Part shown: piece after piece, positions 1 through 11,389 of the stretch
Layout: each line of letters begins with the position of its first letter
Position numbering within the stretch: position 1 is the stretch's first letter
Source: Setoptus koraiensis
Taxonomy: Eukaryota; Arthropoda
Assembly (NCBI GenBank): GCA_048013815.1
Contig: CM106585.1
Coordinates: forward strand, 2,170,001-2,234,000
Direction: 5' to 3'
Length of the DNA: 64,000 bases
Notes under the pieces: model-generated
Seen by the model: only the letters and a program-made list of their open reading frames with translations
Told to the model about the DNA's origin: nothing
The model's database searches: none
Program-made: the position numbers and the translations under genes

Positions 1-547
1 ACACCTTCATATTGGATATACCGAGTAGTTCTCTCAAACATTGATTCTCTGCTTGAAGCCTGGTCAAGAGCTCCATGAAATTGTTGTGGTTGTTGTCATC
101 TATGTTTATGGCCTCCTTCATGACTGTGGCCATCTCAACAATCTTTTCTGTTTTTTCATTTACCTCACTTGTCTTGTCTATATTGCCACTAGGAGCTAGT
201 TCCCTCTTGTTCAATTCTAACAGTTGTGTCACTTGTGCTCTGTATTTAGACATTATTAGATCTAAAGCCATCTGATGGTCCTCTAAAGAGTATTTGAGTT
301 CCTTATTCTCTTGCTCCAGATATCTTATCTGACAGTGCTCACGCTGTATAGAATCTATAATGGAATTTCTCAAATTGAAATTTGTTTGTGAGTTTATCGC
401 TTTGGCGTGCTCCTCATATTCCTTCATCAATGTTAGTTTAGTGTGTAAATCTTGCGCTGAGTTGAGAACATTCTTAGAAATATTGTCGCAATCTTCCAAT
501 TGGGCACAAACCCTTTTGGCCAGTTCGATCCCGTTTGTAGCGGTCAT
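1..547 (-). CDS. Fgop2: FGFR1OP2/SIKE family coiled-coil protein (partial, C-terminus outside window)
   Basis: An open frame of 182 codons runs on the minus strand from an ATG at 547-545 off the left edge of the window. It reads MTATNGIELAKRVCAQLEDC and continues as a helical, charged protein. Three stretches match the conserved core of FGFR1OP2 and SIKE1: QENKELKYSLEDHQ followed by LIMSKYRAQ, then EMATVMKEAINIDD, then RLQAENQCLRELLGIS. From family knowledge these proteins are coiled-coil subunits of the STRIPAK phosphatase-kinase complex, and vertebrate SIKE1 also restrains IKK-epsilon/TBK1. The family is usually somewhat over 200 residues, so a few dozen C-terminal residues are probably missing. 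No intron is seen in this part. The gene points away from dachshund and shares with it a 10-kb non-coding interval. The family call is firm; FGFR1OP2 versus SIKE1 cannot be decided, and the symbol follows the fly name. Confidence 0.9.
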   Translation of the reverse strand, partial: MTATNGIELAKRVCAQLEDCDNISKNVLNSAQDLHTKLTLMKEYEEHAKAINSQTNFNLRNSIIDSIQREHCQIRYLEQENKELKYSLEDHQMALDLIMSKYRAQVTQLLELNKRELAPSGNIDKTSEVNEKTEKIVEMATVMKEAINIDDNNHNNFMELLTRLQAENQCLRELLGISNMKV

Positions 548-3500
548 TTTATACCTTTTAGTAGTGATAAATGGTAGTGATTACATAAATGATTTCTATG
601 AAAATAAATAAACGTAAACAAATCAATGAATATTTGATTTGTTTACTTTCAATTTTCCAACATCGAACAGTTGTCGAAGTAAAAGAAGTGGCGCGAAATT
701 TGAAAGTTCAAACAACCAAATTCAATTGTGATATAGAGGACGATTAACTAACACTACAGTGAGTATGAATGAGATAATGAATGAATGAATTATATCTGAT
801 GATGAGGATGATGCTCCTTTAATCCGACTGCTGTTGCTGCTAACAACTTTCTTCGGCTACCACTCATACTACTGTTACACCGAGTTATTTGTGAGTATGT
901 GTGTGTTGTAATTAAAAATTATAATTGCTAATTTTAATTGTAGGTTTGGCCCAGCTATTATCATGGTTGCTCATCGTATCATTGGGTAAGTAGATACTAA
1001 TGATTCGCTTCTTTCAATTCGGCTCCATTCAATACCTTAAACAACAACTTGCACATTGTTGTTGCATATCAGTTGCAGCGACGACGAGAGACGAGAGAAA
1101 GAAACAAGAGCTTCGCAATTGCATGGATAAAATAATGAAAATAATAGTAGTAGTGATAAATGGAATTATTTAAATATTTGAATTTGTGTGCGCATCAACA
1201 GCAACAACAGTCAATTGGGGAAGCATCTCGACCAATTCATTTTATAGGCACTCACACTTGTACTCATAGATGGATTACCTGTAGCGTTATGTCGGTGCCG
1301 CCTATGTTTTTCATCATTTATCCAACCTATAATATGAGTGTGTGTGTGTGTGTGTGAGTGACCTCTAACAAGTTGATTAATTGTTGATTGTATGATAGTC
1401 AAATTAATAGTTGTTAAAAAATATCTTTCTCTCTCTCTCTCTGTTTCTGACCGATAGAATGTATCCCATTTCAACTGTTACATTGAACGAATTAAATCAG
1501 CTCTCTGCTTGCCACCGATTCCATTGATCAGACAATCAAACGATTCATTAATGTTGCAACATAGTTGTGTTTGTGTGTTGCGCAATCAATGTTGAGATAT
1601 TGTTGCTATTAAAACTCATTGGAAACACATTATCGCTGCCACTCGAACCTGATACGCAATACAATCAAATGTAATGTTAATGAAATGTTGCATAACTAGC
1701 CATTGAATGCGCACAATTGGCCCGTTTAATTGTTGGCTAGTTGCATGCAAGGCCAACAATTAGACTATCTATATTTATATATCTCTATATGAACACACCA
1801 TTCATGATTCATCTTTTTTTCTGAGGGATCTTTTTTGCGATGCCTGATGCTGCAACGTTTAAAAAAAAAACACAGCAAGTCTGTTTATATATATGATACT
1901 TGGTTACTTTTTTTTTATTCGTAACCAACACTCACAGTGTACTAACACATTACTGGCTGCAAATAACTAATCTGGCTAGAAATAAAAAGAAACTTTGTTT
2001 GTGCACCTGTTAGCACCAACAATTTTCAATTTCAAAGATGATTAGCATGGGTGAATGAATGAATTTAATTGTGTTCGTCCGCTAACTTGAAGCAGCTAAT
2101 GATCGTACATGCAAAGCAACGAGTGAGAGATAATCGAAAAGAAGATGGCCAACCGTTTCATTGTTAAAACATCTGGCACACCCAAATGAAAAGACTAACT
2201 AACTAACCGTCTCTCATTCAAATCCATCCAACAAACAACAACAGCATGTAATAGCAATAATACATGATATAAAATAATAAGAACACATTTCATTTCGATT
2301 TGAATTGTTATAGGAGAGCCAATAATCGAATTGCAACGTGCGCTCTCGCATCCATAATTGACCATTATATTATAATAATTTGAATAAATTGTCCCTCTGT
2401 CGTTCAATTGGCTTGTTTAGAATAACTTTTTCACGCAGTGTAATTGTTGGTGGCACTAATCAAATTACCGCTTGTCCGTAATCAATTAAGCACAAGCCGA
2501 GAGAGGAACAGAATCATTACTCATCTCACTTGCATTGACATACTTCATTCGGCGTCATCTTAATTACAGCAACTGAATAATTGGGCGCAATGTTGAGCTT
2601 ATTTAACCAATTCGCTTTGCTCGCGTACAGTTGCAAAATGACAATCGTATAATTGACTTGGTAGTATGACATTGCGCTTAGTTGGTGTTCGTTTGCACCA
2701 ATTGTTTGCATCTATGAGAGTTTCAAATTACATTAGGTGGTTATGGCGCGGGCAACAATAGATATTTTGCAACAATAGATACAGATTCGGTTGATAGTTG
2801 CATGTTTGTCTCATTACATTTACAAACTGATTTACAAACTGATTTACAAACTGATATCGATGAGTATTCGCAAAATGAGGCCAGGCAGGACATTCGCTGA
2901 CGGTGTTGCTCGGTTTGTCGGCAAACGAATCATGGCAACAAATGATTGTTGGCATCTGTAGCAAATTGTCAACATTAACTGGCTGCAGTTTGGCGTCTCA
3001 ACAGTGACAACAGTGACAAAAATGGAACACAAACATGGAATGATACAGAAGTTGTTTTGGTGTACAGCACCAGCATGAAACTAGTTACTGGCTGTGTGAA
3101 TACAGTGTGAGTAGAGCATATGCTCACTCGACTAATGTCTCCAAATGATCGAGTCAGTAACTAATCAACTTCACATGTTTGTTGTTTGCTGTGATTAAAG
3201 TCGCTTTGATTGGCACATGACATGACAAAGAATATATACTTATTCTTTGTTTTGTTTTGTCTCATGGCTTGTGGCTAGCATTCTTCTCTAATTGATTGTA
3301 TTCAAGTTGGTAGCTGAACTCAATGATAGGCCAAAGCGACTCGACTGACCACTCAACGACAACACAATTTCTCGTGTCACCCGAAAACCACACGGTGCCA
3401 GTGCGCTTTGTGCGAGTCCAGTTCAACGACAGCAAGCAAGTGCCTATAAGAAAAGAAGGCCGAAACAGAGCCAAAACGAGCGTCGTTGTTGTTCGAACTC

Positions 3501-3688
3501 TATAGGAACTTTATAGAAATAGATAGGACAGTTGATTATAATAATTAAAATACAAAAACTGTGATAACTTGTGCATTTGTGCGCTTTAAAGAGGCCGATT
3601 GTTGTGACTGAGTCAGCAGTCGTTTATGTTGCGCACATTGGAATGCGATTCGTTGGCGTCGCATTAGCCGTCGGCATTGTCCATCGAG

Positions 3689-3766
3689 CGCAATTCTTTT
3701 GCCATTCTCTGGCGATTCTTTTGCGATTCTTTGGCGATTCTCTCGCAATTCGCTGGCGATTTGCGC
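3689..3766. repeat. Degenerate 12-bp tandem repeat (GGCGATTCTTTT-like)
   Basis: About six imperfect copies of a 12-base unit resembling TGGCGATTCTTT follow each other. Variants carry TGCGATTC or CGCAATTC. It is a minisatellite and codes for nothing recognisable. Confidence 0.75.
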
Positions 3767-5675
3767 CGTTTGGGCGTGGATCGTCACGTGCTTTAATTTT
3801 GGCTTTTCGTTTTTCGGACACAACAACACATAATGCGGTTTTTACAAAATCACGACTGTGACTGTCGGTTAGTCGGTTGTGGTCAAGCGTTCGTTGGCCA
3901 TTGTTGTCGGTGCCGGGCTGCTAGCGACCGCAGTCGTGCTTGCAGCGTGTGTGACCATGGCCAAACTAATAATCGTGATTATGTAACAATGTTGCCGCTG
4001 CCGTTGCCATCGTTAAATATTAACAGCAAAAGCAGCAACTTGTAAACTCAATAATATCACGAAGTGTTTGACATTGAGTTGTATGGTCAGTCGGTTGATC
4101 TCGTTGCCAATACAACGGCACTATTACGGCTCGCCCATTACAACGGAACTCGTTCGCATCATCGGCGGCTAACTGAGCCGCTTGCTTGCTAGTTGCCGCT
4201 GAGCCCGATTTATCATGATGTAATCACTGTGATAATAATCATAGTATCAGATAAACACAAATGTTATCAAATTTCAGTTTGTTGTTGTTGTTGTTGTTTA
4301 GTGTGCTAATTGCGAGAATTAATGCTATTTGTTGGCAACATTCATGCCATTCAATTGTTATAAGCTGGCACTCTCTCACACAAACAATAGACAGAGGGCC
4401 AATAATTAAATAAGAAACAACAATAACAACAAATTGGGCCAAACACACACACACACAGTTTGTCTCATCACGAAATCATGACGATACTGGCCATAATAGT
4501 GGCAACACTAACACTCACCGTATCACTATTACATCATCATGCGTAGTACACTCTATACACAATTAAAACACACACAAACGCAGCCTATAATGCCAAACAA
4601 TTGGACAGCACACATATCCCGCATAAATACATAAATATAAACGCAAATGTTAACAAACAAATACCAAATGAGCAAAATATCTAATGTGAGAGCGCGCGTA
4701 ATACGAGAGATGTGATGGCGAGCCTATAGCTGACAAACGCAATTGAACAACAATGCAACAATAACATATAGACACTGGATCATATTATTACATGTATTAC
4801 ATCACACAGCATGTATAGCAGCTCGCCGGCGAGTTGCAATTGAGCCGGCCTATATGTCGTTGGCGTTGTAATGACCAGGTAATAAGTTATATATTTTTGC
4901 GAGCGAGCAATCTCTTGCGGCTTTTGGCAATAATCGGCCAGGCTCACCAGTGCTTGTGCTTGTGAGCAATGAGATGATATAATCCGTGCGCCATTCATTG
5001 GATGCAATTATGGACACACAAAACGAAATGTGATCTTATGTTTATATGCCAAGCGAGCAAATATCGTGCAAAACAATGTTATATATATAATAAATCATCA
5101 TGTTAATAATTAGATCTCACACTGGCCAGTTGTATCATATATACTCAATATACTCATATTCAACACACAGTCTAGACATTGGGCCACTGGCACGAACAAC
5201 TGGCGACTCAAGTGAGGCCAAATAAACGATATTGGAGATGACGACACTTGAACAATTTGTGCTTGAGTCAACTCTGGTTGTGCACGCATATTACACACAC
5301 ACACATATTGCATAATATTCATACTTATTCATATCAAGATAAATTGCCTACGTTCTGTGCCTACTTTACTGTACTTTGGTGTGTCTATAAATATACTTAT
5401 ATCTTACTATTATTACTCCGACTACATGTATTACTACTACTGGTATTACTATTACTGGTACTAGTGTTATTACTATTACTATCACTATTATTATTGTTAT
5501 GTTATTAGAGAGAGAGAGAGAGAGAGAGCAGCCGATGAAATTATTGAGAATGATGCAATAAGGAGTTTGCAAATTGTTGAGAACAATCGAACAACAACAA
5601 CAACCATCGACAACTGCAATCAACAGAGTTAATATAATAATAATAATGATAATCAAAGTGGCGCTTGTTGTTGCT

Positions 5676-5709
5676 GCTGCTGCTGCTGTTGTTGTTGTTG
5701 TTGTTGTTG
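5676..5709. repeat. TTG/CTG trinucleotide repeat
   Basis: An uninterrupted run of GTTGCTGCTGCT followed by GTTGTTG units. The surrounding 5.39-5.50 kb also holds a long TTA/TTAC-type tract and an AG dinucleotide array at 5506-5529. Confidence 0.85.
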
Positions 5710-6164
5710 GTCGGGGTAGCCGTCATGAGGCAAAATCACATGTACCAATCAAATGATGAGTGGTACCATTGTTTCGTCCGCTGACCAATGGGCAGTCTTT
5801 TCATTTTGTTTGCACTGTACACTGTATTGGCGTGTGCCATGGATGGAGCGTCATCACAAACGCCAATGTTGTCTTTGTTTGTGTCTCTAGATAAAATGTT
5901 CTCTTTCGTGTCTAGCAATTTATTCCATTATATTCTATTTTGATTCCTCTATTTCTAGCAACCATATACCGTATGCATGCCCACTAGTTATTTATAATAT
6001 AATGTAATATAATACAATATAATATAATATACAAGTTATAGATTTAATCATGTTGATCAATGGGCATCGATTGAGCAGCAAGAACGACTATTAGGCAGCT
6101 TTGATTTATTGCATCTCATCAATACTAGACACCAATCACTATTCACTTCTTGAGTGTTTCTATG

Positions 6165-6202
<38 letters not shown>

Positions 6203-6636
6203 ACTCTAATAAATACTCTCAATCTCTTTCAAACAAACACACAGCTACAGAGAATCATGTGATCTCATTGTATTGTCGTTGATTGCCATCACAATTGACT
6301 AAATGACTGACTGGCTGGCCCGCTAACTGACATTCTGCTCACATGTGTGCTCACTGCAATCTGACAATCTTGTGAGTGACCACATAAATGACGCAACAGT
6401 CAGCCGCAATACTATTATTATATAACACAATATTATCGTAGCATAATATCCGTAATAACCAGCAATATCAAAAAGCAATCAGCAGCCATTGTTGTCATGC
6501 TGTATAATGGTTCATGTTATATAATATGGTTATATAATATTGTTTTGTTTTTTAGTTTGCAGTTGGTTCGTGCATTCGCAGATTGAGATGATCAGTATCA
6601 ACGAGATGAGAGAGTACACTCATTCATGACTAACCA

Positions 6637-6785
6637 AATTATAGTGCGGCTGATATTTCAAATTATTTTGCAAATATCAGCCGATATAAGCACGCTATAA
6701 ATGATATTAAATCAAATGGACTCCATCCACTATCAAAGTATTTGTTGGTGGTATCAAAAATACGATACCACTAACAAATACTCGT
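6637..6785. other. Two adjacent inverted-repeat hairpins
   Basis: Hairpin one pairs GGCTGATATTT (6648-6658) with AAATATCAGCC (6672-6682), and flanking TTATAG/CTATAA and TGC/GCA also pair around a bulge. Hairpin two pairs 6737-6755 with 6764-6782. That is a 19-base stem with a single G-U type mismatch and an 8-base loop. The two lie about 55 bases apart. Their role is unknown: small-RNA precursors or palindromic transposon relics are both possible. Confidence 0.7.
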
Positions 6786-7215
6786 ATCAAATGGCCATTT
6801 ACACCCATCGTTTCGATAGATTGTTGCTGCCATTAGCCAAAAATCGATTTCTTGCCTCTTTTTCTAGATTGCATTTGCATACTTGCACGTGCCCAATATA
6901 TATGTATATGTGGCTAAATGTGGCGCTGTTTGATGGTCCATTTAGACCCACGTATATTATATTACGTCTACATGCATTATGTCGTATATTAATGCCACAC
7001 GCAGTCACGCAATGCCTACGAAATGTCTACAAATAATCTCTCGACATTTCTCTCTCTCTCTCTCTCTTGTTTTTGATGGTTTCGCCCCAGTTATTTATAC
7101 CTATCTTTGTATGAATGACATTGGCAATTTATCGAATGTGTCCGCCATAACAAAATAATGAGTTTACCGCCAATTTCAACTGCTCGCACCGGCAGCTCCA
7201 ATTTACTGTGCCTTC

Positions 7216-7291
7216 ACTACATACAACTACCACATACAACTACTATATACAACTACTATATGCAACTACTACATACAACTACTACATACAA
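7216..7291. repeat. 15-bp minisatellite (ACTACATACAACTAC)
   Basis: Five copies of a 15-base unit with small changes (TATATACAACTAC, TATATGCAACTAC) lie in tandem. Confidence 0.85.
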
Positions 7292-8536
7292 AGCTCTCCG
7301 GCGCGATCAAAACGAGATTGAGCTTAATTGTAGTTGTTGAGTGCAACAACAACAATTATTATCACTATCCAGCAAACATTATGGAAATGGAGATGGAAAT
7401 AAAGATAGAGATAAATGGAAAGATAATAAATGAAAAGACTTGATATTTGATATGCATGTCACGACTCATGATATTCGCAGCAGCATGATACTCGCCAAAC
7501 TTATATATCTATATAAGTTGTTGCAATGCCAATGCGAGATGTTGCTTCGGCTCGATATAGGCACATGCAATTGGGAGAGAAGAGCAAAAAGAAGTTGACA
7601 CAACGGAGACATATGTCATTTATTAGAGATGTTCAACTTATCAACATGCCACACACACACTGACATTGCCTAGTATATTTGTGTCAGCCTATACTCATTG
7701 TCGTCGTCGTCGTCGTCGTCGGCCTCTCGATGGTCGCGCTGTCAGTTAATGAGTCACTAGTCTAACCAACACTCATTATATTGTTGTTGTCTGTCAAAAT
7801 GGTCTCATCTGTTATTATTATTATTATAATATTGTTGCTACATCTGTTGCTCAATACAATCTGTTTGACTCGGATTCAGCTTCAGCATGAGCTTTGATTT
7901 TGACTTCAACTGAGACTCTCAATTCAACTTTAAATTTAAATTGTGCCGCTCTCTCTCTCCATCATGTAGAGCAGTCGGATGTATGATGAATAGACAATAA
8001 ATAGCAACCACAAAACACACTGAGAATAATCATGTGATTTCCATTGTGTGTTTGCAAATGATGATGATGATTCATCATTTGCATCATTCGAGATAGAGAG
8101 GGGCGCACTCGAGCACTTAAAATCGCTCAATGTCTCCTCGCAGTATCTGCTCGCAGTATCTGCTCGCAATGTCCGCTCGCAATGCGCAATACGTAACTCT
8201 CGACGATAACACAACGTTTTCGCCAAGATTGTGTTTATATATGTGTTAATATATATTGTATATTGTGGCAAGATATGAGATTGCTGCATGAATGATACGC
8301 CGCAGCCGGCTAGCACGACGATGACGAGCAGCATGATGATACAAGATACAAGAGATTAATCATTTCTAGCGCACATTTCTCACAGATCTACCCAGCGAAA
8401 AGTCATACAAAAGTCATCTCAATTTCTCAATTTCGCCCAAGCGAGGGCGTGTCGCTGTAAATGGTTGTTGCCGGTCGTTGTTGTCGGTTGTTGTTGTTGG
8501 CGAACGTCGTTGGTTGTTGGCGAACGGCGAGAGGCG

Positions 8537-8570
8537 CAACAACAGCAACAGCAACAACAACAACAACGGC

Positions 8571-8602
<32 letters not shown>

Positions 8603-8646
8603 CGGCAACAACAACGGCAACAACGGCAACAACAACGGCAACAACG
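8537..8646. repeat. CAA/CGG-interrupted trinucleotide array
   Basis: A 110-base array of CAA units with CAG and CGG interruptions. It yields polyglutamine, polyasparagine or polythreonine-type frames on one strand and polyvaline, polyleucine or polycysteine-type frames on the other. None has a coding context or conserved flank, so it is treated as non-coding. Confidence 0.85.
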
Positions 8647-10000
8647 ATGCGCATTCTTCGGCAAAGTCCAAGGTGCACATAATGCCCAATGTGTTTGCAT
8701 TGTGTTGTGTTGTGTTTTTCAACATTTATCCTTATCTTGGCGCTTATAGGCCCAGTTATTGGTGGCTTGTGCTTGCAGTTAAACAATAATAAGCGTATTG
8801 TATTATGTTTGTGTGTTCATTGTATGCGAGTTTATTGATTGCATATAGAGATTAATTGAGCCGGTGCGCACAGAACCCGAGCGAGAGAAATCTTTTCTCG
8901 CAGATAGATAGAGATCGAAATTGAATGAAATCGACAAGACGAAAAAAGTCGCTGTCGGTCGTTGCTGCTGGCTGCTCTTGCCGGGGGCTATTTACTGGCG
9001 AGCATGCACAGCAGCGACTGCAACATGCAACTTGCAACACGAATTTTATTTATTGGCATTCTTTGTTGCGGCAAACAATAAGCAACCAATACATGATCTA
9101 AATCAGATCAGATCGGATATTTGTGCGAACGCGGGGCCCGAACGCAGGCCACAACAATGTCGCTAGCGTTGGGCATTGTCGGCAGTGTCGCTGTCGGCCA
9201 CTTAAACCAAAAATCATTTGCTCGCACTGAGAAGTTTGAACGTGTCGCCACAGCCTCAGCCGTAGCCGCAGCCGCAGCCAAAACATCAGCTAATGATGTT
9301 TTGGCCAGCCCGTGTTTTGTGGCAAACGCGCCCAATTGCAACTGCACACAGGCCACAACAGGTAAGCGACTGTTCACGTTTGGCCCCTTTTACTTACTAC
9401 TTTTACTTACTACTTTTGCATGCCCAAATGGCCAAATGGCCACATTTTTGCCACAATGAGCAACGTCGCCAACGCTACAAACTTTCAAGTACAAACCGCT
9501 ACAGGCTATATGTATATATAAATATTGTATATTTTGTATATAAAATGCACAGATACGCACGGTAGAGATACACATAATACACGATACATAACACATGATA
9601 CATAACACATGATACAGGCATGATAATAGAGGGATAAAGTGAGTGATATAATGGCAATTTATAGTATGGCGCGTCGCAAAAATTGAAAATTAGAGAACAT
9701 ATGGAATAGTTAAAAGAGAATGGATAATATTTTCAATTAGGCAGCCAGACGATGCGCCAGCCAGTGATGAATTACACACAACGAGAGCGCATATGTGTCA
9801 CAAAACAACAACAACAACAACAACAGCGACGCCAGCAGCACCATTTGATCTCTTTAATGATGATGGCGCCACTAATTGTAATTCAGCTCCTCACTTGCAC
9901 TGCCTGACAAACACAATGCCCTCGCTGCAAAACGCTGCATTGTATCAGATATTTTTGTACTATTTCTGTTTGTTTCTCTCGCACAATCGTGGCTTCGCAA

Positions 10001-10070
10001 TACGAAATTCGCACCACTAAATTCGCACTACGAAATTCGCACTACGAAATTCGTACTGCGAATTTCGTAT
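10001..10070. repeat. AAATTCGCACTACG minisatellite with an inverted last copy
   Basis: Four to five copies of a unit resembling ACTACGAAATTCGC, period about 15. The last part reads CGAAATTCG TACTG CGAATTTCG, so the array ends in a 9-base-stem hairpin. It lies about 0.65 kb upstream of the dachshund start codon. Confidence 0.75.
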
Positions 10071-10718
10071 CCCATCATAGGATTCTGTTTGATACTTTGC
10101 CTTGTCTTGTTCGCCATTGTTGTTACCGGTCGTTGTGTTACTTGTTGTCTGACGAAATTTTGTTTCAACAGAACAAATATTCGCCACACATACATACGAT
10201 GAGATATATATAAACGATATAAACGATATGAACGAGATATACGATATATACGAGGCGCGATATTGCGGCATTGGCGTGAATTCGGAATGAGGGCCCATTA
10301 TAGGACACAAAAGTGTGCTTGAAGGTGCGTCAGATAGAGGGCGCTGCGCGCCCAACAATGCGCTCAACAATTCAATCGACTCGACTGCGCGCATACTACA
10401 ACTACTGCAATAAAGTTGTTATACACACTTATAACTTATAGATATTTATACATACACACACACAAATATATATAAGTATAAATGTATACAAATATATGTT
10501 AGTGTATGTGTGTTCTGCTCATGCTCAGTAGAGCGAAACCATTTCGAGAAGAGAATCGAGAATCGCCGAGAATCGGCGTTCGAATTGCGATTGCCAATCG
10601 CATTTGTATTTATACTTGTGTGTTGATTGCAGTTGTTAGCACTTGTAGTTGGCGGCCAATTGTCATTTGAGCCATCGTTTGAGTTATCATTTGAATAATC
10701 GTCGCAATTGTCATCACA

Positions 10719-11389
10719 ATGATGAACATAAACATCGAGGGCCAGGTAGCCACAGATCTTAGCCTATCGTCTAATTTGCATCATCAACAGCAACAACAAC
10801 AGCAACAACAGCATCATCATCATCAACAAGCACAAATGTTCAGTTTTAATCATCATCATCACCACCAACAACAACATCACAGCCTGCACAGCCAGGTCGC
10901 TGCCGTTGCGGTTGCAGCAGCTGCCGCTCATCAACACCAACAGCAACAACAGCAACAACAGCAGCAGCAACAACAACAACAACAACATCTACAAAATCAA
11001 CACCGACACTACAGTCAGGCAACTCTGCATTATGTTGCAACAAACGAGTGTCGCCTAATTGATTATAGGGGCGCCAGAATCGCCGCATTCTTGTCGGCCC
11101 CAAATCCAAATGTCACCCCGGCTCTGGCGGCAAAACATTCGCACACTCAACAAAGCGAATACTTGTTATGTTTGCCGCAAGCCTTTGAGCTGTTTCTAAA
11201 ACATCTCGTTGGGGGCCTGCACACAGTGTACACAAAATTAAAACGTTTAGATATTATTCCCATTGTTTGCAATGTGGAACAAGTGCGCATATTGCGCGGC
11301 TTGGGCGCCATTCAGCCGGGAGTCAACAGATGCAAGCTGTTATCTACGCACGACTTTGACATATTGTTCAAGGATTGCACCACCGCCAG
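10719..11389 (+). CDS. dac: dac coding exon 1 (start codon and Ski/Sno/Dac domain)
   Basis: Residues 1-223. After MMNINIEGQVATDLSLSSNL come long Gln and His tracts. The DACH domain follows: ECRLIDYRGARIAAFL, then LCLPQAFELFLKHLVGGLH, TVYTKLKRL, CNVEQVRILRGLGAIQPGVN and RCKLL. This is nearly identical to the family signature. Between AAFL and YLLCLPQ sit about 18 extra residues compared with vertebrate DACH. The exon ends GCCAG before GTAAGT, phase 2. Confidence 0.95.

Larger units (their letters stand above)
548..10718. other. Repeat-rich intergenic region upstream of dachshund
   Basis: This 10-kb interval lies between two divergently transcribed genes and holds no convincing coding exon. 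It is packed with microsatellites: GT around 1337-1357, TC at 6168-6199, AG at 5506-5529, GTC near 7700, and TTG/CAA tracts. There are also short minisatellites and a pair of long hairpins, listed separately. Short open frames here are all explained by repeats or chance. Two strong splice-like signals at 891-943 and 986 are discussed as a finding. A likely splice acceptor shortly before 10635 (TTGATTGCAG) suggests that dachshund has an upstream untranslated exon somewhere in this interval. I infer that much of it is dachshund regulatory DNA. Confidence 0.6.

Noticed and set aside
8414..8789. Overlapping frames encoding polyglutamine, polythreonine, polycysteine, polyvaline and polyleucine
   Set aside because: All frames of one CAA/CGG array are open, which is expected from the repeat; there is no splice context or conserved flank.
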